This document shows positions 25,749-34,474 of a DNA stretch of 48,531 nucleotides, in pieces. The position numbers and the translations under genes were made by a program. This DNA is from Gammaproteobacteria bacterium. GTDB taxonomy: Bacteria > Pseudomonadota > Gammaproteobacteria > UBA6429 > Thiohalophilaceae. Where the stretch lies: the NCBI GenBank assembly GCA_024275915.1, contig JAJRYG010000016.1, positions 1-48,531 on the forward strand. Direction: 5' to 3'. The notes under the pieces are model-generated. The model had not been told where the DNA came from. It saw nothing but the letters and a program-made list of their open reading frames with translations, and searched no databases. The stretch's first letter is position 1. The number at the start of each line of letters is the position of its first letter.

Positions 25749-27305
25749 ATGCTCGACACAGACATGCAGAACGAGATGATCCAGGCACCTTCCTGTGTCA
25801 TGGTCATTTTCGGCGCCGCCGGCGACCTGGCCAAGCGCAAGCTGTTTCCCGCACTTTACTACCTCTCGGCGGCAAACCAGCTACCGGAAAATTTTGCCAT
25901 CCTCGGTTTTAGCCGTGAAGACTTCGACACGGACAGTTATCGTGAGCTGATGAACCGGGAGAGCCGTATACATCTCGATGGCGACTATTCCCAGCAGGTC
26001 TGGGATCGTCTGGTTGCGTGTTGCCACTACCTGCAGGGTGACTTTCGTGATCCGGGCGCCTACCAGGAACTGGCTCGGAAGCTGGGTGGGCTGGACGAGC
26101 AATGCAACACGCCGGGCAATTATCTTTTTTACATGGCGACACCGCCGGCTTTCTTTGGTGACATTGCCGAACAGATTGCGGCGGCGGGCCTGGCCCGTGA
26201 ACAGAATGGCCACTGGCGTCGGCTGGTGATCGAAAAACCCTTTGGCCATGATCTGCAATCGGCCCGTGAGCTGAATCACAGGCTGCTGGACGTCTTTGAC
26301 GAGTCTCAGCTGTACCGGATCGATCATTACCTTGGCAAGGAGACGGTACAGAATGCCCTGGCCTTCCGTTTCGCCAATGGCGTCATCGAGCCCATCTGGA
26401 ATCGCCGCTATGTCGATCATGTGCAGATCACCGTGGCCGAGCCGCTGGGGGTGGAAAACCGTGCCAGTTATTACGAGACGGCCGGCGCACTGCGTGACAT
26501 GATCCCCAACCACCTGCTGGCCGTGCTGGCCATCATCGCCATGGAGCCACCGATATCCTTCAGCGCGGATGAAATCCGGGATGAACAGGCCAAGGTTCTG
26601 CGCGCCATCCAGCCGATGACACCGGAGGAAGTACTGACCCACGCCGTGCGTGGACAGTATGATACCGGTGTCATGCCGGACGGGACGCGTGTGCCGGCCT
26701 ATCGTCAGGAACTCGGTGTCGCCCCGGATTCACAGACCGAAACCTTCGTTGCCCTGAGCCTCATGATCGACAGCTGGCGCTGGGCTGGCGTACCATTTTA
26801 TCTGCGCACGGGAAAACGCCTGCCGGGTCGGTTCACCGAAGTCATGATCCAGTACAAGCATGCACCGAATGCAGCCTTCAAACGTTCGGTGCTGAAAGAA
26901 AAACAGGTCGAGCCCAATATCATGGTGCTGCGTATTCAGCCCAGCGAAGGGATCAGCCTTGGGATCAATGCCAAGGTGCCTGGCCAGACCCTGAAACTCA
27001 GTCCGGTGGAAATGGATTTCAGCTATGACGATTATTTTGGCCATGAGCCTCGCACGGGATACGAAACTCTGATCTATGACTGCATGCAGGGTGATCCCAC
27101 CCTGTTCAAGCGTGCAGACATCATCGAGATTGCCTGGCAACTGATGGAGCCGATACTCGATGTCTGGCGTGCCCTGCCGCCGCGTGATTTTCCCAATTAT
27201 GCCGCCGGAGAATGGGGCCCGGCGGCTGCCGAAGAGATGTTGCAGCGTGATGGCCGTCACTGGCGACGGTGCACACCGGGCGGCTGTGCACGCAAGGACT
27301 CGTGA
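25749..27305 (+). CDS. zwf: Glucose-6-phosphate 1-dehydrogenase
   Basis: Oxidises glucose-6-phosphate to 6-phosphogluconolactone with NADP+ as the first step of the oxidative pentose-phosphate or Entner-Doudoroff route. 518 residues, slightly longer than usual because of about ten residues at each end. The N-terminal dinucleotide fold has VIFGAAGDLAKRKLFPALYY. The active-site signature is YRIDHYLGKETVQNALAFRF, with catalytic His later in that region. IEPIWNRRYVDHVQITVAE and YYETAGALRDMIPNHLLAVL follow, and RTGKRLPGRFTEVMIQYK holds substrate-binding lysines. The gene is downstream of tal-pgi on the same transcript. No 6-phosphogluconolactonase gene follows. Confidence 0.95.
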   Translation: MLDTDMQNEMIQAPSCVMVIFGAAGDLAKRKLFPALYYLSAANQLPENFAILGFSREDFDTDSYRELMNRESRIHLDGDYSQQVWDRLVACCHYLQGDFRDPGAYQELARKLGGLDEQCNTPGNYLFYMATPPAFFGDIAEQIAAAGLAREQNGHWRRLVIEKPFGHDLQSARELNHRLLDVFDESQLYRIDHYLGKETVQNALAFRFANGVIEPIWNRRYVDHVQITVAEPLGVENRASYYETAGALRDMIPNHLLAVLAIIAMEPPISFSADEIRDEQAKVLRAIQPMTPEEVLTHAVRGQYDTGVMPDGTRVPAYRQELGVAPDSQTETFVALSLMIDSWRWAGVPFYLRTGKRLPGRFTEVMIQYKHAPNAAFKRSVLKEKQVEPNIMVLRIQPSEGISLGINAKVPGQTLKLSPVEMDFSYDDYFGHEPRTGYETLIYDCMQGDPTLFKRADIIEIAWQLMEPILDVWRALPPRDFPNYAAGEWGPAAAEEMLQRDGRHWRRCTPGGCARKDS

Positions 27306-27310
27306 CAATG

Positions 27311-27324
27311 ACAGGCTGTTGAAA
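27311..27324. repeat. Solo end of the 163-bp element family
   Basis: ACAGGCTGTTGAAA is identical to the first 14 bases of one end of the element at 19690-19852 and lies five bases after the zwf stop. No second end is nearby. Confidence 0.4.
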
Positions 27325-27346
27325 CATATTCTTTTTCCCTGGCCAG

Positions 27347-27373
27347 TCAAGTTGCCATGCCCCGGGCCGATAC
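27347..27373 (+). promoter_or_regulatory. Sigma-28 (FliA)-type promoter for the chemoreceptor
   Basis: TCAAGTTG, an 11-base spacer and GCCGATAC match the FliA consensus TAAAGTTT-N11-GCCGATAA at 13 of 16 positions with the right spacing. It lies about 110 bases before the chemoreceptor start, and flagellar sigma factor control of receptor genes is common in gammaproteobacteria. The prediction is by eye only. Confidence 0.55.
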
Positions 27374-27481
27374 TGCTAGTACCGAGTGCAATTGGTCCCC
27401 GGTTTCAAATCCGAAATGACAGGTGTCGCCAGATTTCTGACAGGGACTGTTTTGCCAATCGTCAACTGTCCAGGGAATATT

Positions 27482-29188
27482 ATGTTGAAAAATCTGAATC
27501 CGGGTAGTCTGTTCTGGAAACTTGCCTTGCCGGTCATCCTGTTGTTTGCAGTGGTCATCATTGCCCTGGGTTTTTACATTCCGGAGCAGATACAAAGCCG
27601 CGCAGTGGAAGGCGCAACCGCGTCTTCGAAACAAACCGCCAGGCAATTCAAGGTGCTGCGCAAATACTATGTGCAGAACATTCTGAAAAAGGTCAAGGCC
27701 GGCTCGACCATGCGACCGGCCATCAATCACAAGAATGACCCCAATGCCTTCCCGCTGCCGGCAACCATGATCCACGATCTGAGTGCGCTGCTCAAAAACG
27801 AAGGAACGACAGTCAAACTCTATAGCGCCTACCCCTTTCCGAATCGCAAGTCACGGGTTCTCGACAGCTTTCAGACCGTAGCCTGGGATTACCTGGTCAA
27901 GAACCCGGACAGTGTCTTTGTCGAGGAAGTCAAGAAAAATGGCACAAGCATCGTGCGTGTTGCCGTTGCCGACACCATGGTGGCTGATGCCTGTGTCAAC
28001 TGTCATAACTCCCACCCCGATACCCCCAGAACCGGCTGGAAGCTGGGAGATGTACGTGGTGTGCTGGAGATAAACAGCGACATTACCGAGCAGGTTGCCG
28101 CCAGTGCCGTAACGGGGGGCAAGATAATGCTGGTTCTGACACTGACATTGCTGGTTATCGTGGCTTCCATCTACCTTGTCTACCGACGGGTGATCGCCAG
28201 AAAGCTGGCCGCGCTGGACAGCAGTATTCATGACCTGGCAGAAGGAAGCAGCGACCTGACTCGCCGTCTCGATGACAGCGGTAATGATGAAATTTCCAGC
28301 CTTGCCGGGGGCTTCAACAGGTTCCTGGAAAACCACCGGGACTTTATCCGGGAAATTGCCGAATCGGCCCGACAACTGTCAGACTCCTCAACGACCATGA
28401 CGGCCACGACAATACAGGCGAAAGCCGACGCCGCCGAACAGAAAGAGCAGATTGGCATGGTGGCAACGGCTGTCAACGAAATGGCTGCATCCATTCAGGA
28501 GGTGGCAAGCAACACCGGCACCGCAGAAGAATCCGCCAGTAATGCCCGACAGGAAACTGTCGCCGGACTGCAGGTGGTGGAAGACAATATTCGTATCACC
28601 AATACACTGGCCAGTGATATTGAAAAAGCAGCGGACGTGATTCAGGCACTCAAGGCCGACAGCGAAAGCATTGGCACCGTGCTGGATGTGATCCGGGGCA
28701 TCTCCGAACAGACCAACCTGCTGGCCCTGAATGCCGCCATCGAGGCGGCCCGTGCCGGCGAACAGGGTCGTGGTTTTGCCGTAGTGGCAGACGAAGTACG
28801 CATGCTGGCCAGCAAGACACGGGAATCGACCGTGGAGATCCAGGAGATGATCGAAAAGCTGCAGCAGGGTGCCGACAGTGCCGTGACAGTGATGGATCAG
28901 GGGCTGAAAACCGTTGCGGAGAGTGTCACGCAGGCCGGTCAGACGGGTGAAACCCTGGAATCCATCACAGTCACTGTTAACGGCATTTCCGAGGTCAATA
29001 CCCAGATTGCCAGCGCCATTGAACAACAGAGTATCGTCGCAGAAGATATCAACAAGAATGTGATCACGGTTGACCAGCTTGCACAACGTGGCGATCAAGC
29101 AGCGAGCAATATTGCCCAGTCCAATGAACAGTTGAGCCAGCTGGCAAAAAGTTTATCCAGGCTGGTCAGCCGTTTCCGGCTGGATTGA
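27482..29188 (+). CDS. Methyl-accepting chemotaxis protein with c-type heme sensor domain
   Basis: 568 residues from ATG 27482 (AGGGA site; an upstream in-frame ATG at 27386 lies near the promoter and is unlikely). Helix one is [21 protein letters not shown] periplasmic DUF3365/Tll0287-type domain (about 40-200) carries a heme c motif, Cys171-Val-Asn-Cys174-His175, in [20 protein letters not shown]. Helix two is [20 protein letters not shown], then HAMP. The signalling hairpin tip has [20 protein letters not shown] and [19 protein letters not shown]. It should report on redox state, oxygen or a nitrogen oxide bound at heme. It sits 530 bases before the Nap-type cluster, behind a FliA-like promoter. 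Confidence 0.9.
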   Translation: MLKNLNPGSLFWKLALPVILLFAVVIIALGFYIPEQIQSRAVEGATASSKQTARQFKVLRKYYVQNILKKVKAGSTMRPAINHKNDPNAFPLPATMIHDLSALLKNEGTTVKLYSAYPFPNRKSRVLDSFQTVAWDYLVKNPDSVFVEEVKKNGTSIVRVAVADTMVADACVNCHNSHPDTPRTGWKLGDVRGVLEINSDITEQVAASAVTGGKIMLVLTLTLLVIVASIYLVYRRVIARKLAALDSSIHDLAEGSSDLTRRLDDSGNDEISSLAGGFNRFLENHRDFIREIAESARQLSDSSTTMTATTIQAKADAAEQKEQIGMVATAVNEMAASIQEVASNTGTAEESASNARQETVAGLQVVEDNIRITNTLASDIEKAADVIQALKADSESIGTVLDVIRGISEQTNLLALNAAIEAARAGEQGRGFAVVADEVRMLASKTRESTVEIQEMIEKLQQGADSAVTVMDQGLKTVAESVTQAGQTGETLESITVTVNGISEVNTQIASAIEQQSIVAEDINKNVITVDQLAQRGDQAASNIAQSNEQLSQLAKSLSRLVSRFRLD

Positions 29189-29279
29189 TTGACCCTGTTG
29201 TCGAGGCGGCCTTGCCGCTTCGACAAGACAGCTCTGTACCAGGGTCTGTTTCCTCGTTGTCAATAACACGTGAAGGCTT

Positions 29280-29472
29280 AACCCAATCGTTGCATAAATT
29301 TTCGGCACAGGATGGCGTAGCGCCTTCCATGCCAGCATTTTCAGTGCCGTGCTCGATTTTTCCAATCCTCACATTTCGGTGGGCTATGCTGCGGTTGGAA
29401 AAACCTGCGCTCGACCCTGAAAATACTGTTCCCAAAGCCCCTGCATCCAAAAATTCATGCAACGATTGGGTT
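29280..29472. mobile_element. 193-bp MITE-like imperfect palindrome
   Basis: The termini are 23-bp inverted repeats with a single mismatch, beginning AACCCAATCGTTGCAT on each strand (29280-29302 and 29450-29472). The inner halves are also partly complementary (for example ATTTTTCCAA near 29353 and TTGGAAAAA near 29396), so the whole element can fold into one long hairpin. There is no coding capacity. A related end occurs at 19533-19560. It is presumably mobilised by a transposase elsewhere. Confidence 0.6.
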
Positions 29473-29513
29473 GACAAAAGATCGCCGGAACAGTGCTGGC
29501 ATGTATTGAAATG

Positions 29514-29527
29514 ATGATCGGTATCAA
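29514..29527. promoter_or_regulatory. FNR-like box upstream of the pentaheme cytochrome gene
   Basis: ATGAT-CGGT-ATCAA matches the FNR consensus TTGAT-N4-ATCAA at 9 of 10 fixed positions. A weak -10 (AATGAT, 29550-29555) is at the distance expected for an activator centred near -41.5. It suggests oxygen-responsive expression, but the match could be chance. Confidence 0.4.
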
Positions 29528-29714
29528 TAAAAATATTTTTGCCAGAGGGAATGATGTGGTGATGACAAGAACACATGATGCCGCCACGCCGGTGGTGGCG
29601 AGGATGTCACCTCGAAGTAATTCCGTATTCCATCCTCACCGTTTTCATACCTTATAATTTGTAGCTAAGAGGGCTATCCGTCATGCTGGCATTTGATCAC
29701 CACAGACATCTCCG

Positions 29715-30380
29715 ATGATGCCTGCTTCAGAAAAAAAATTCCTATGGTTGTCTCGCAAGCTCATCCTCGGGACCACACTGGGTGCGGCATTGATCTTCAT
29801 GGTGAGCGGGGTGATTCTGTGGGGTGGTTTCAATACGGCGATGGAGGCGACCAATACCCTGACCTTCTGCATTTCCTGTCACGAGATGGAGGAGAATGTC
29901 TATCAGGAATACAAAAAGACCATTCACTACTATAATCCCAGTGGAGTACGGGCTACTTGCCCCGATTGCCATGTGCCCCGTTCCTGGATTCACAAGCTGG
30001 CGCGCAAGATCCGGGCGAGTAACGAGCTGTACCACAAGCTGACAGGCTCGGTGAACACACCGGAAAAATTCAATGCACGCCGGCTGGTGCTGGCCGAAAA
30101 AGTCTGGCAGACCATGAAATCTACAGACTCGAGGGAATGCCGTAACTGTCATAGCATGGAAGCCATGGATATGGCCAGTCAACGCCAGGTTGCAGCCCAA
30201 CGGCATCAACAGGCCCGTGAGCAGGGTAAAACCTGCATCGATTGCCACAAGGGGATTGCGCATAAATTGCCCGAAGCCTTCCTGGAAAAGGAGCATGAAC
30301 GCTTCGAGCGGGAAAAGGTGCCCTGTTATGACTGCCACAGTGACATGGCACGGCCTTCGCCCGAGGATGACTGGGACTGA
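29715..30380 (+). CDS. NapC/NirT-family membrane-anchored multiheme cytochrome c (five CXXCH)
   Basis: Quinol-oxidising membrane cytochrome that passes electrons to periplasmic reductases. 221 residues with an N-terminal anchor helix (LILGTTLGAALIFMVSGVIL, about 16-36). NapC-type heme motifs are at CISCH (52), CPDCH (82), CRNCH (142) and CIDCH (174). A fifth, CYDCH (204), lies near the C-terminus; classical NapC and NirT have four. FCISCHEMEENVYQEYK and VWQTMKSTDSRECRNCHSME match the family. ATG 29715 and 29718 are alternative starts, and no strong ribosome binding site is present. It precedes the diheme cytochrome and NapA-like genes and is their likely electron donor. Confidence 0.88.
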   Translation: MMPASEKKFLWLSRKLILGTTLGAALIFMVSGVILWGGFNTAMEATNTLTFCISCHEMEENVYQEYKKTIHYYNPSGVRATCPDCHVPRSWIHKLARKIRASNELYHKLTGSVNTPEKFNARRLVLAEKVWQTMKSTDSRECRNCHSMEAMDMASQRQVAAQRHQQAREQGKTCIDCHKGIAHKLPEAFLEKEHERFEREKVPCYDCHSDMARPSPEDDWD

Positions 30381-30764
30381 GGCCGGTTTTTTACATATAA
30401 GTATATAACGATATATCAATATTCATACTTGTCCTGAATTGTGTGAAATGACCCAGCCTCTTCCTTGACCTGTGTCAAATCAAACAGGCTGAAAATCGAC
30501 TATAAACAGTGTGTATATGAACACATGAAAAAACTGTCACGAGTTGCAACACAAGTAACAATAAATAGACCCATAATTAAGACAGGCGGAGGGTGCCTGT
30601 TACTACCCTTTCGGTTCTGGCATGAACTTTCAGTCCGGCACCGGCCTGTGAATTGCGTTTGGCAAGCTGTTCGTCCCGATGCAAGAGGCTTCGTCAATCA
30701 GGGTCTGTTTACAAAATCGCTTCAGAAAGATCTGTATTGGCTTTAATATTCAAGGGGGAACCTC
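30381..30764 (+). other. Leader region of the diheme cytochrome / napA transcript
   Basis: 384 bases without a gene. The FNR-type promoter at 30465-30506 implies a leader of about 250 bases. It contains a possible hairpin (ACAGGC at about 30580, GCCTGT at about 30596) and nothing recognised as a riboswitch. The AAGGGGG ribosome binding site lies just before ATG 30765. Confidence 0.4.
30465..30506 (+). promoter_or_regulatory. FNR/DNR-type box and -10 element
   Basis: TTGAC-CTGT-GTCAA (30465-30478) is a perfect dyad of the FNR/CRP-family nitrogen-oxide regulator type (TTGAC-N4-GTCAA for DNR/NNR-like proteins). TATAAA at 30501-30506 would place the start near 30513, so the box centre (30471.5) is at about -41.5, the class II activator position. 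This fits induction of the molybdoenzyme cluster under low oxygen or with nitrogen oxides. Confidence 0.65.
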
Positions 30765-31424
30765 ATGCCAAGCATCAAGAAGAACGTATTGATACTGTTC
30801 AGTGTCATTGCCCTGGCTCCGGTCGTGCTGTCACCGGCAGTCCAGGCGGCAAATAACAAAACCATCCAGCAAGGCAAACAGTTATTCGAGCAGAACTGTG
30901 CAGTTTGTCACCAGGCCGATGCCATTGGCAAGCCGGGTTTTGCACCTTCACTGACCAACAAGGAATTCTTGAGCATCGCCTCGGACAAGTTTCTCGAAGG
31001 GACCATTCGTGATGGCCGTGTGGGAACCGGCATGCCGCCATTTGGACACCTGGGGCGCTCCAAGGTCAAGGCCATCGTTGCCTATTTGCGCTCCTACAGC
31101 AAGCTACCAAACCGGGCGGCCAAGGTGGATGCGCAAAAGGCAGCCCATGGCGACCCCCGGCTTGGCAAGACCTGGTTCGATGACATCTGTGCCACCTGTC
31201 ATGGTGAAAAGGGGAATGGCTATGCAGCAGGGGGGACGGGAACGGCGATCGGCATGCCCGGTTTCCTGAGCAAGGCCTCGGACGGGTTTATTCGTGAAAC
31301 CATCAAGAACGGCCGTTCCAATACCCGCATGCGTGGTTTCAAGGGTCCGACCGGCCTGGCGAACCTCTCCGATCAGGAAATCGATGACATCATTGTCTAT
31401 ATGCGCACCTTGCCAAAACAATAA
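30765..31424 (+). CDS. Periplasmic diheme cytochrome c
   Basis: 219 residues. The signal peptide is KNVLILFSVIALAPVVLSPA followed by VQA. Two tandem class I cytochrome c domains follow. The first has CAVCH at 45-49 and a Met ligand candidate in GRVGTGMPPFGHLG. The second has CATCH at 142-146 and NTRMRGFKGPTGLANL. Similar to c4-type or cytochrome c4/c5-like dihemes. It lies 16 bases before napA, the place of a dedicated redox partner, and may stand in for NapB, which is missing from this cluster. It is expressed from the FNR-type promoter upstream. Confidence 0.88.
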   Translation: MPSIKKNVLILFSVIALAPVVLSPAVQAANNKTIQQGKQLFEQNCAVCHQADAIGKPGFAPSLTNKEFLSIASDKFLEGTIRDGRVGTGMPPFGHLGRSKVKAIVAYLRSYSKLPNRAAKVDAQKAAHGDPRLGKTWFDDICATCHGEKGNGYAAGGTGTAIGMPGFLSKASDGFIRETIKNGRSNTRMRGFKGPTGLANLSDQEIDDIIVYMRTLPKQ

Positions 31425-31440
31425 TTTCAGGAGAAGCAAC

Positions 31441-34137
31441 ATGAAACGTTTCAAGATCTCACGACGTAATTTCCTAAAGGGGAGTGCATTCATCACTGGC
31501 TCGGCAACTGGCGCGAGTCTCCTGGTCGGCGCAAACCCCGAACTCGAAGCCGCCGAATCCCGTTCCGAATCGGCAACCCGGACCACCGCCCTGGCTCAGT
31601 GCCCATACTGTGGGGTAGGTTGTGGTACGGTCATTCAGGTGGAAAATGGCAAGATTGTTTCCATGCGACCCGACAAGGATCATCCCACCAACAGCGGTCT
31701 GCAATGTATCAAGGGCCTGACGGCCGCCGAACCCATCTATGTGGATCGCATGGAAGGCATGCCCTACGTGCGCAAGGATGTCTGGGCCGAGTGGCAAAAA
31801 CCGGGGCATGGTGACCTCGAATATGTGACCAGGACCAAGGGCTCGTTCGATGAAGAACACTTTGTTCGTGTGCCCTACAATGAAGCCTCCGAAATGGTGG
31901 CCCACAAGATCGCCCACTTGGCCAAGAAGTATGGCGGCAATTCCATTTCCCTGTATGGCTCCGGCCAGTTGACCATGGAAGGCCAGTACCTGGAAAACCT
32001 GTTCATGAAAGGGGTGCTGGGTTCCAATACCATCGAAGCCAATGCTCGCATGTGCATGACCTCGGCGGTGACCGGCTATTTCGCCACCCTGGGTTCGGAC
32101 ACGCCACCATTGGCCTATGAAGACATCGAAATGTGCGACATGATCATGCACTTTGGCCACAATGCTCGTGAATCCCACCCTATCATCTTCTGGCGTGCTG
32201 CCGACTACAAGAAAAAGGCCGACATTCCGACGGTGGTGGTGGATCCACGTCGCACCGGTACGGTGATGGGCTATGAAGACATCAACCCGAAAAACTCCGT
32301 GCATGTTCCCATCCTCAACGGTGACATCAGTTTCCTCAACTCCATTGCCCATGTGCTGCTCAAGGATCACAAGGATGTCATCGATTGGGAATTCCTCAAG
32401 GCTCACGTAACCGGCTGGCGTCAGTATGTGGACGGTGTACTGGCCGACTACAGTCCGGAACAGGTGCAGGACCGCATGGGCGGTGTGAACCACGATGTTT
32501 CACCAGAACTGATCCGCCGGGTGGCTGGCATGTTTGCCGATGCGACCCGCAAGCGCCTGGCACGAAGCAAGGGCAAGCAAAGCGGCAAGGGTTACGGTGG
32601 CGTGATCATCATGTGGGGGATTGGTTACAACCAGCATATCCACGGTCAGCACAACATCATTTCCATCGTCAACCTGTTGACCCTGACGGGCAACCTGGCC
32701 AAACCTGGCTGTGGCCCCTTCTCCATGACCGGCCAGCCCAACGCCATGGGAGAACGTTTCACGGGGGGGCTGACTGGCCGCCTGCCATTCAACGAGCCGT
32801 TGAAGAACGCCAAGCACCGCAAGCACATGGCCAAGCACTGGCGGGTACCCGAAGCCAATCTGGTCAATGCCATGAATTCCGCCAACCCCGGTATGGCCGT
32901 GGGCATGATGGAGCGGGCCATGAAGGGAGACGTCAAGGCCATGTTCCTGGTCTATGCGACCCATATCGACCTGCCCGATCAGGAAAACCTGGTACGCCCG
33001 GCCCTATCCAAGACCTTCAACGTGGTGCAGGAAATCTATCGCCATGCCCCCAACAACCTGTATGCCGATGTGATCTTCCCGGCGGCCACTTGGGGCGAAG
33101 TCGATGGGGTCTACATCAGCTCGGAACGCCGCATCAACATCTGTGAGCAGGCGGCCATGCCTCCTGAAGGTTGTCTGCCCGATCTGGACATGGTGGTACA
33201 CAAGGGGCGGGAAATTGCCGATCTGCTGGGGATGGATGGCAAGAAGATCTTCCCTTGGAAGAAAGGCAAGAACGGCTTTATCGATACCGAAGAGATCTTC
33301 CGCGACATCTGTCGCGCCTCGGAGGGTACCGACACGGATCTGACCGGTATTCTGGAGCGTGAAAAGCTCGACGGCATCTCGCCCTACGAGCAGCTCAAGG
33401 AACTGCGTGGCATCCAGTGGCCGGCACCAACCTATGAGATCGCCAAGAATGGTGGTGCCAAACGTCGTTACATGCTCCAGGAAGGCCAGTGGAAGAACAA
33501 ACCCTATGGCTATTTCCGTACCAAGGACGGCAAGGTACACATGAAGCTGTGCAAACAGGACTACAGCGACCGTGAGGAATTGACGAAAAAACTGATGGAA
33601 TTCGGGGTCAAGAAAGATCTCTATACCATCGATCATATCGATCTCATCAAGGAAGCACGCGACAAGGGCCTAACCCCGGATCTGCCCGACGAGAAGTATC
33701 GGGGCAAGAAATGGGACAAGGTGCCCAAGGACAAATTCCCCTACTGGTTCGGTCTGGGCGTGGTGTACGAGCACTTCCATACGGCCAAGTCCAACCGCAG
33801 TCCGACCACACGGCGACTGGTCCCGGAAATGTATGTGGAAATGCACCCCGAAGATGCCAAAGAGCTGGGTATCAAGGACGGTGACAAGGTCCGCGTGGTG
33901 ACCCGTCGTGGTTCGCTGGAAGCCCGCGCCCAGGTGGGGACCAACAGCCTCATCAAACCGGCTCGTAACAATGTGCCCCGCGGTTACATGTTCGGACCCT
34001 GGAACCTGTCGGTGGCCGACAGTGCCGTTCCGGAGAAGAACAAGTGGCTGGCCAACCGAGTCACCAGCCGCGTCTGGGATCCGGTATCCGGACAGGTGGA
34101 CTTCAAGAAGTCAGCAGCTCGGATCGAGAAAATCTGA
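31441..34137 (+). CDS. napA: NapA-like periplasmic molybdoenzyme (probable nitrate reductase)
   Basis: 898 residues from ATG 31441 (AGGAG site). A twin-arginine signal (SRRNFLKG, residues 7-14) precedes a [4Fe-4S] site Cys54, Cys57, Cys61 and Cys89 (CPYCGVGCG then LQCIKG). The Mo-ligand Cys205 is in NARMCMTSAV, as in NapA. MWGIGYNQHIHGQHNI, LAKPGCGPFSMTGQPNAMGE and the C-terminal EHFHTAKS and TTRRLVPEMYVE regions match NapA. It is about 70 residues longer than E. coli NapA and diverges elsewhere (GHNARESHPIIFWR instead of GANMAEMHPILWSR). The substrate is probably nitrate, but selenate, chlorate or another oxyanion is possible. No napD chaperone or napB follows. Confidence 0.82.
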   Translation: MKRFKISRRNFLKGSAFITGSATGASLLVGANPELEAAESRSESATRTTALAQCPYCGVGCGTVIQVENGKIVSMRPDKDHPTNSGLQCIKGLTAAEPIYVDRMEGMPYVRKDVWAEWQKPGHGDLEYVTRTKGSFDEEHFVRVPYNEASEMVAHKIAHLAKKYGGNSISLYGSGQLTMEGQYLENLFMKGVLGSNTIEANARMCMTSAVTGYFATLGSDTPPLAYEDIEMCDMIMHFGHNARESHPIIFWRAADYKKKADIPTVVVDPRRTGTVMGYEDINPKNSVHVPILNGDISFLNSIAHVLLKDHKDVIDWEFLKAHVTGWRQYVDGVLADYSPEQVQDRMGGVNHDVSPELIRRVAGMFADATRKRLARSKGKQSGKGYGGVIIMWGIGYNQHIHGQHNIISIVNLLTLTGNLAKPGCGPFSMTGQPNAMGERFTGGLTGRLPFNEPLKNAKHRKHMAKHWRVPEANLVNAMNSANPGMAVGMMERAMKGDVKAMFLVYATHIDLPDQENLVRPALSKTFNVVQEIYRHAPNNLYADVIFPAATWGEVDGVYISSERRINICEQAAMPPEGCLPDLDMVVHKGREIADLLGMDGKKIFPWKKGKNGFIDTEEIFRDICRASEGTDTDLTGILEREKLDGISPYEQLKELRGIQWPAPTYEIAKNGGAKRRYMLQEGQWKNKPYGYFRTKDGKVHMKLCKQDYSDREELTKKLMEFGVKKDLYTIDHIDLIKEARDKGLTPDLPDEKYRGKKWDKVPKDKFPYWFGLGVVYEHFHTAKSNRSPTTRRLVPEMYVEMHPEDAKELGIKDGDKVRVVTRRGSLEARAQVGTNSLIKPARNNVPRGYMFGPWNLSVADSAVPEKNKWLANRVTSRVWDPVSGQVDFKKSAARIEKI

Positions 34138-34158
34138 GTCGAGAGTTGCACTGAAAAT

Positions 34159-34190
34159 CAATGGGAACAGAAGATTTTCTGTTCCCATTG
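34159..34190 (+). terminator. Strong hairpin after napA
   Basis: Perfect 14-bp arms (CAATGGGAACAGAA / TTCTGTTCCCATTG) with a GATT loop, 21 bases after the napA stop. Only TT follows, so termination may be weak; it may instead stabilise the napA message 3' end. Confidence 0.5.
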
Positions 34191-34263
34191 TTACCCGGAC
34201 ACATGCATGAACAGATGAATCATTGAGATAAACCTTTCTATGCTTGCAGGAATCCGCTAAATT

Positions 34264-34418
34264 AAGGAAGCTCTGAATGATTCATTCCTGAATTCTCAGA
34301 GCACGAAAAACGAAAACTGCAGTTTTCGTCTTTCTCACAAGATCAATTGCTTGACGCGAACGATTTTGGTGGCACTTTCCTGTGCCGCTGGAATCTCTGA
34401 ATAAATCAGGGATTCCTT
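34264..34418. mobile_element. 155-bp MITE-like element in the nap cluster
   Basis: The ends are imperfect inverted repeats: AAGGAAGCTCTGAATGATTC at the left and the complement of AAGGAATCCCTGATTTATTC at the right (about 17 of 21 matching). Inner hairpins are GCTCTGA/TCAGAGC and a perfect 20-bp palindrome at 34310-34329 (ACGAAAACTG and complement). No coding capacity. It probably inserted between napA and napG. Confidence 0.5.
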
Positions 34419-34474
34419 GAAATTGAATATCGTGTATCCCTTCGGTTGGTTTTGCTGCCTGGCCGAAAGGATGA

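Larger units (their letters stand above)
29189..29714. other. Intergenic region between the chemoreceptor and the cytochrome gene
   Basis: About 526 bases. A hairpin with 12-bp arms (one G-U pair) at 29198-29226 follows the chemoreceptor stop without a U-tract. The MITE-like element 29280-29472 and an FNR-type box 29514-29527 follow. A TATAAT at 29653-29658 could be a -10 element, but its -35 is poor. No protein gene is supported. Confidence 0.5.
34138..34474. other. Non-coding gap between napA and napG
   Basis: 337 bases holding a strong hairpin after napA and a MITE-like element (both listed). It breaks an otherwise tightly packed cluster, so napG onward may depend on readthrough or its own promoter. 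No promoter consensus was found. Confidence 0.5.
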
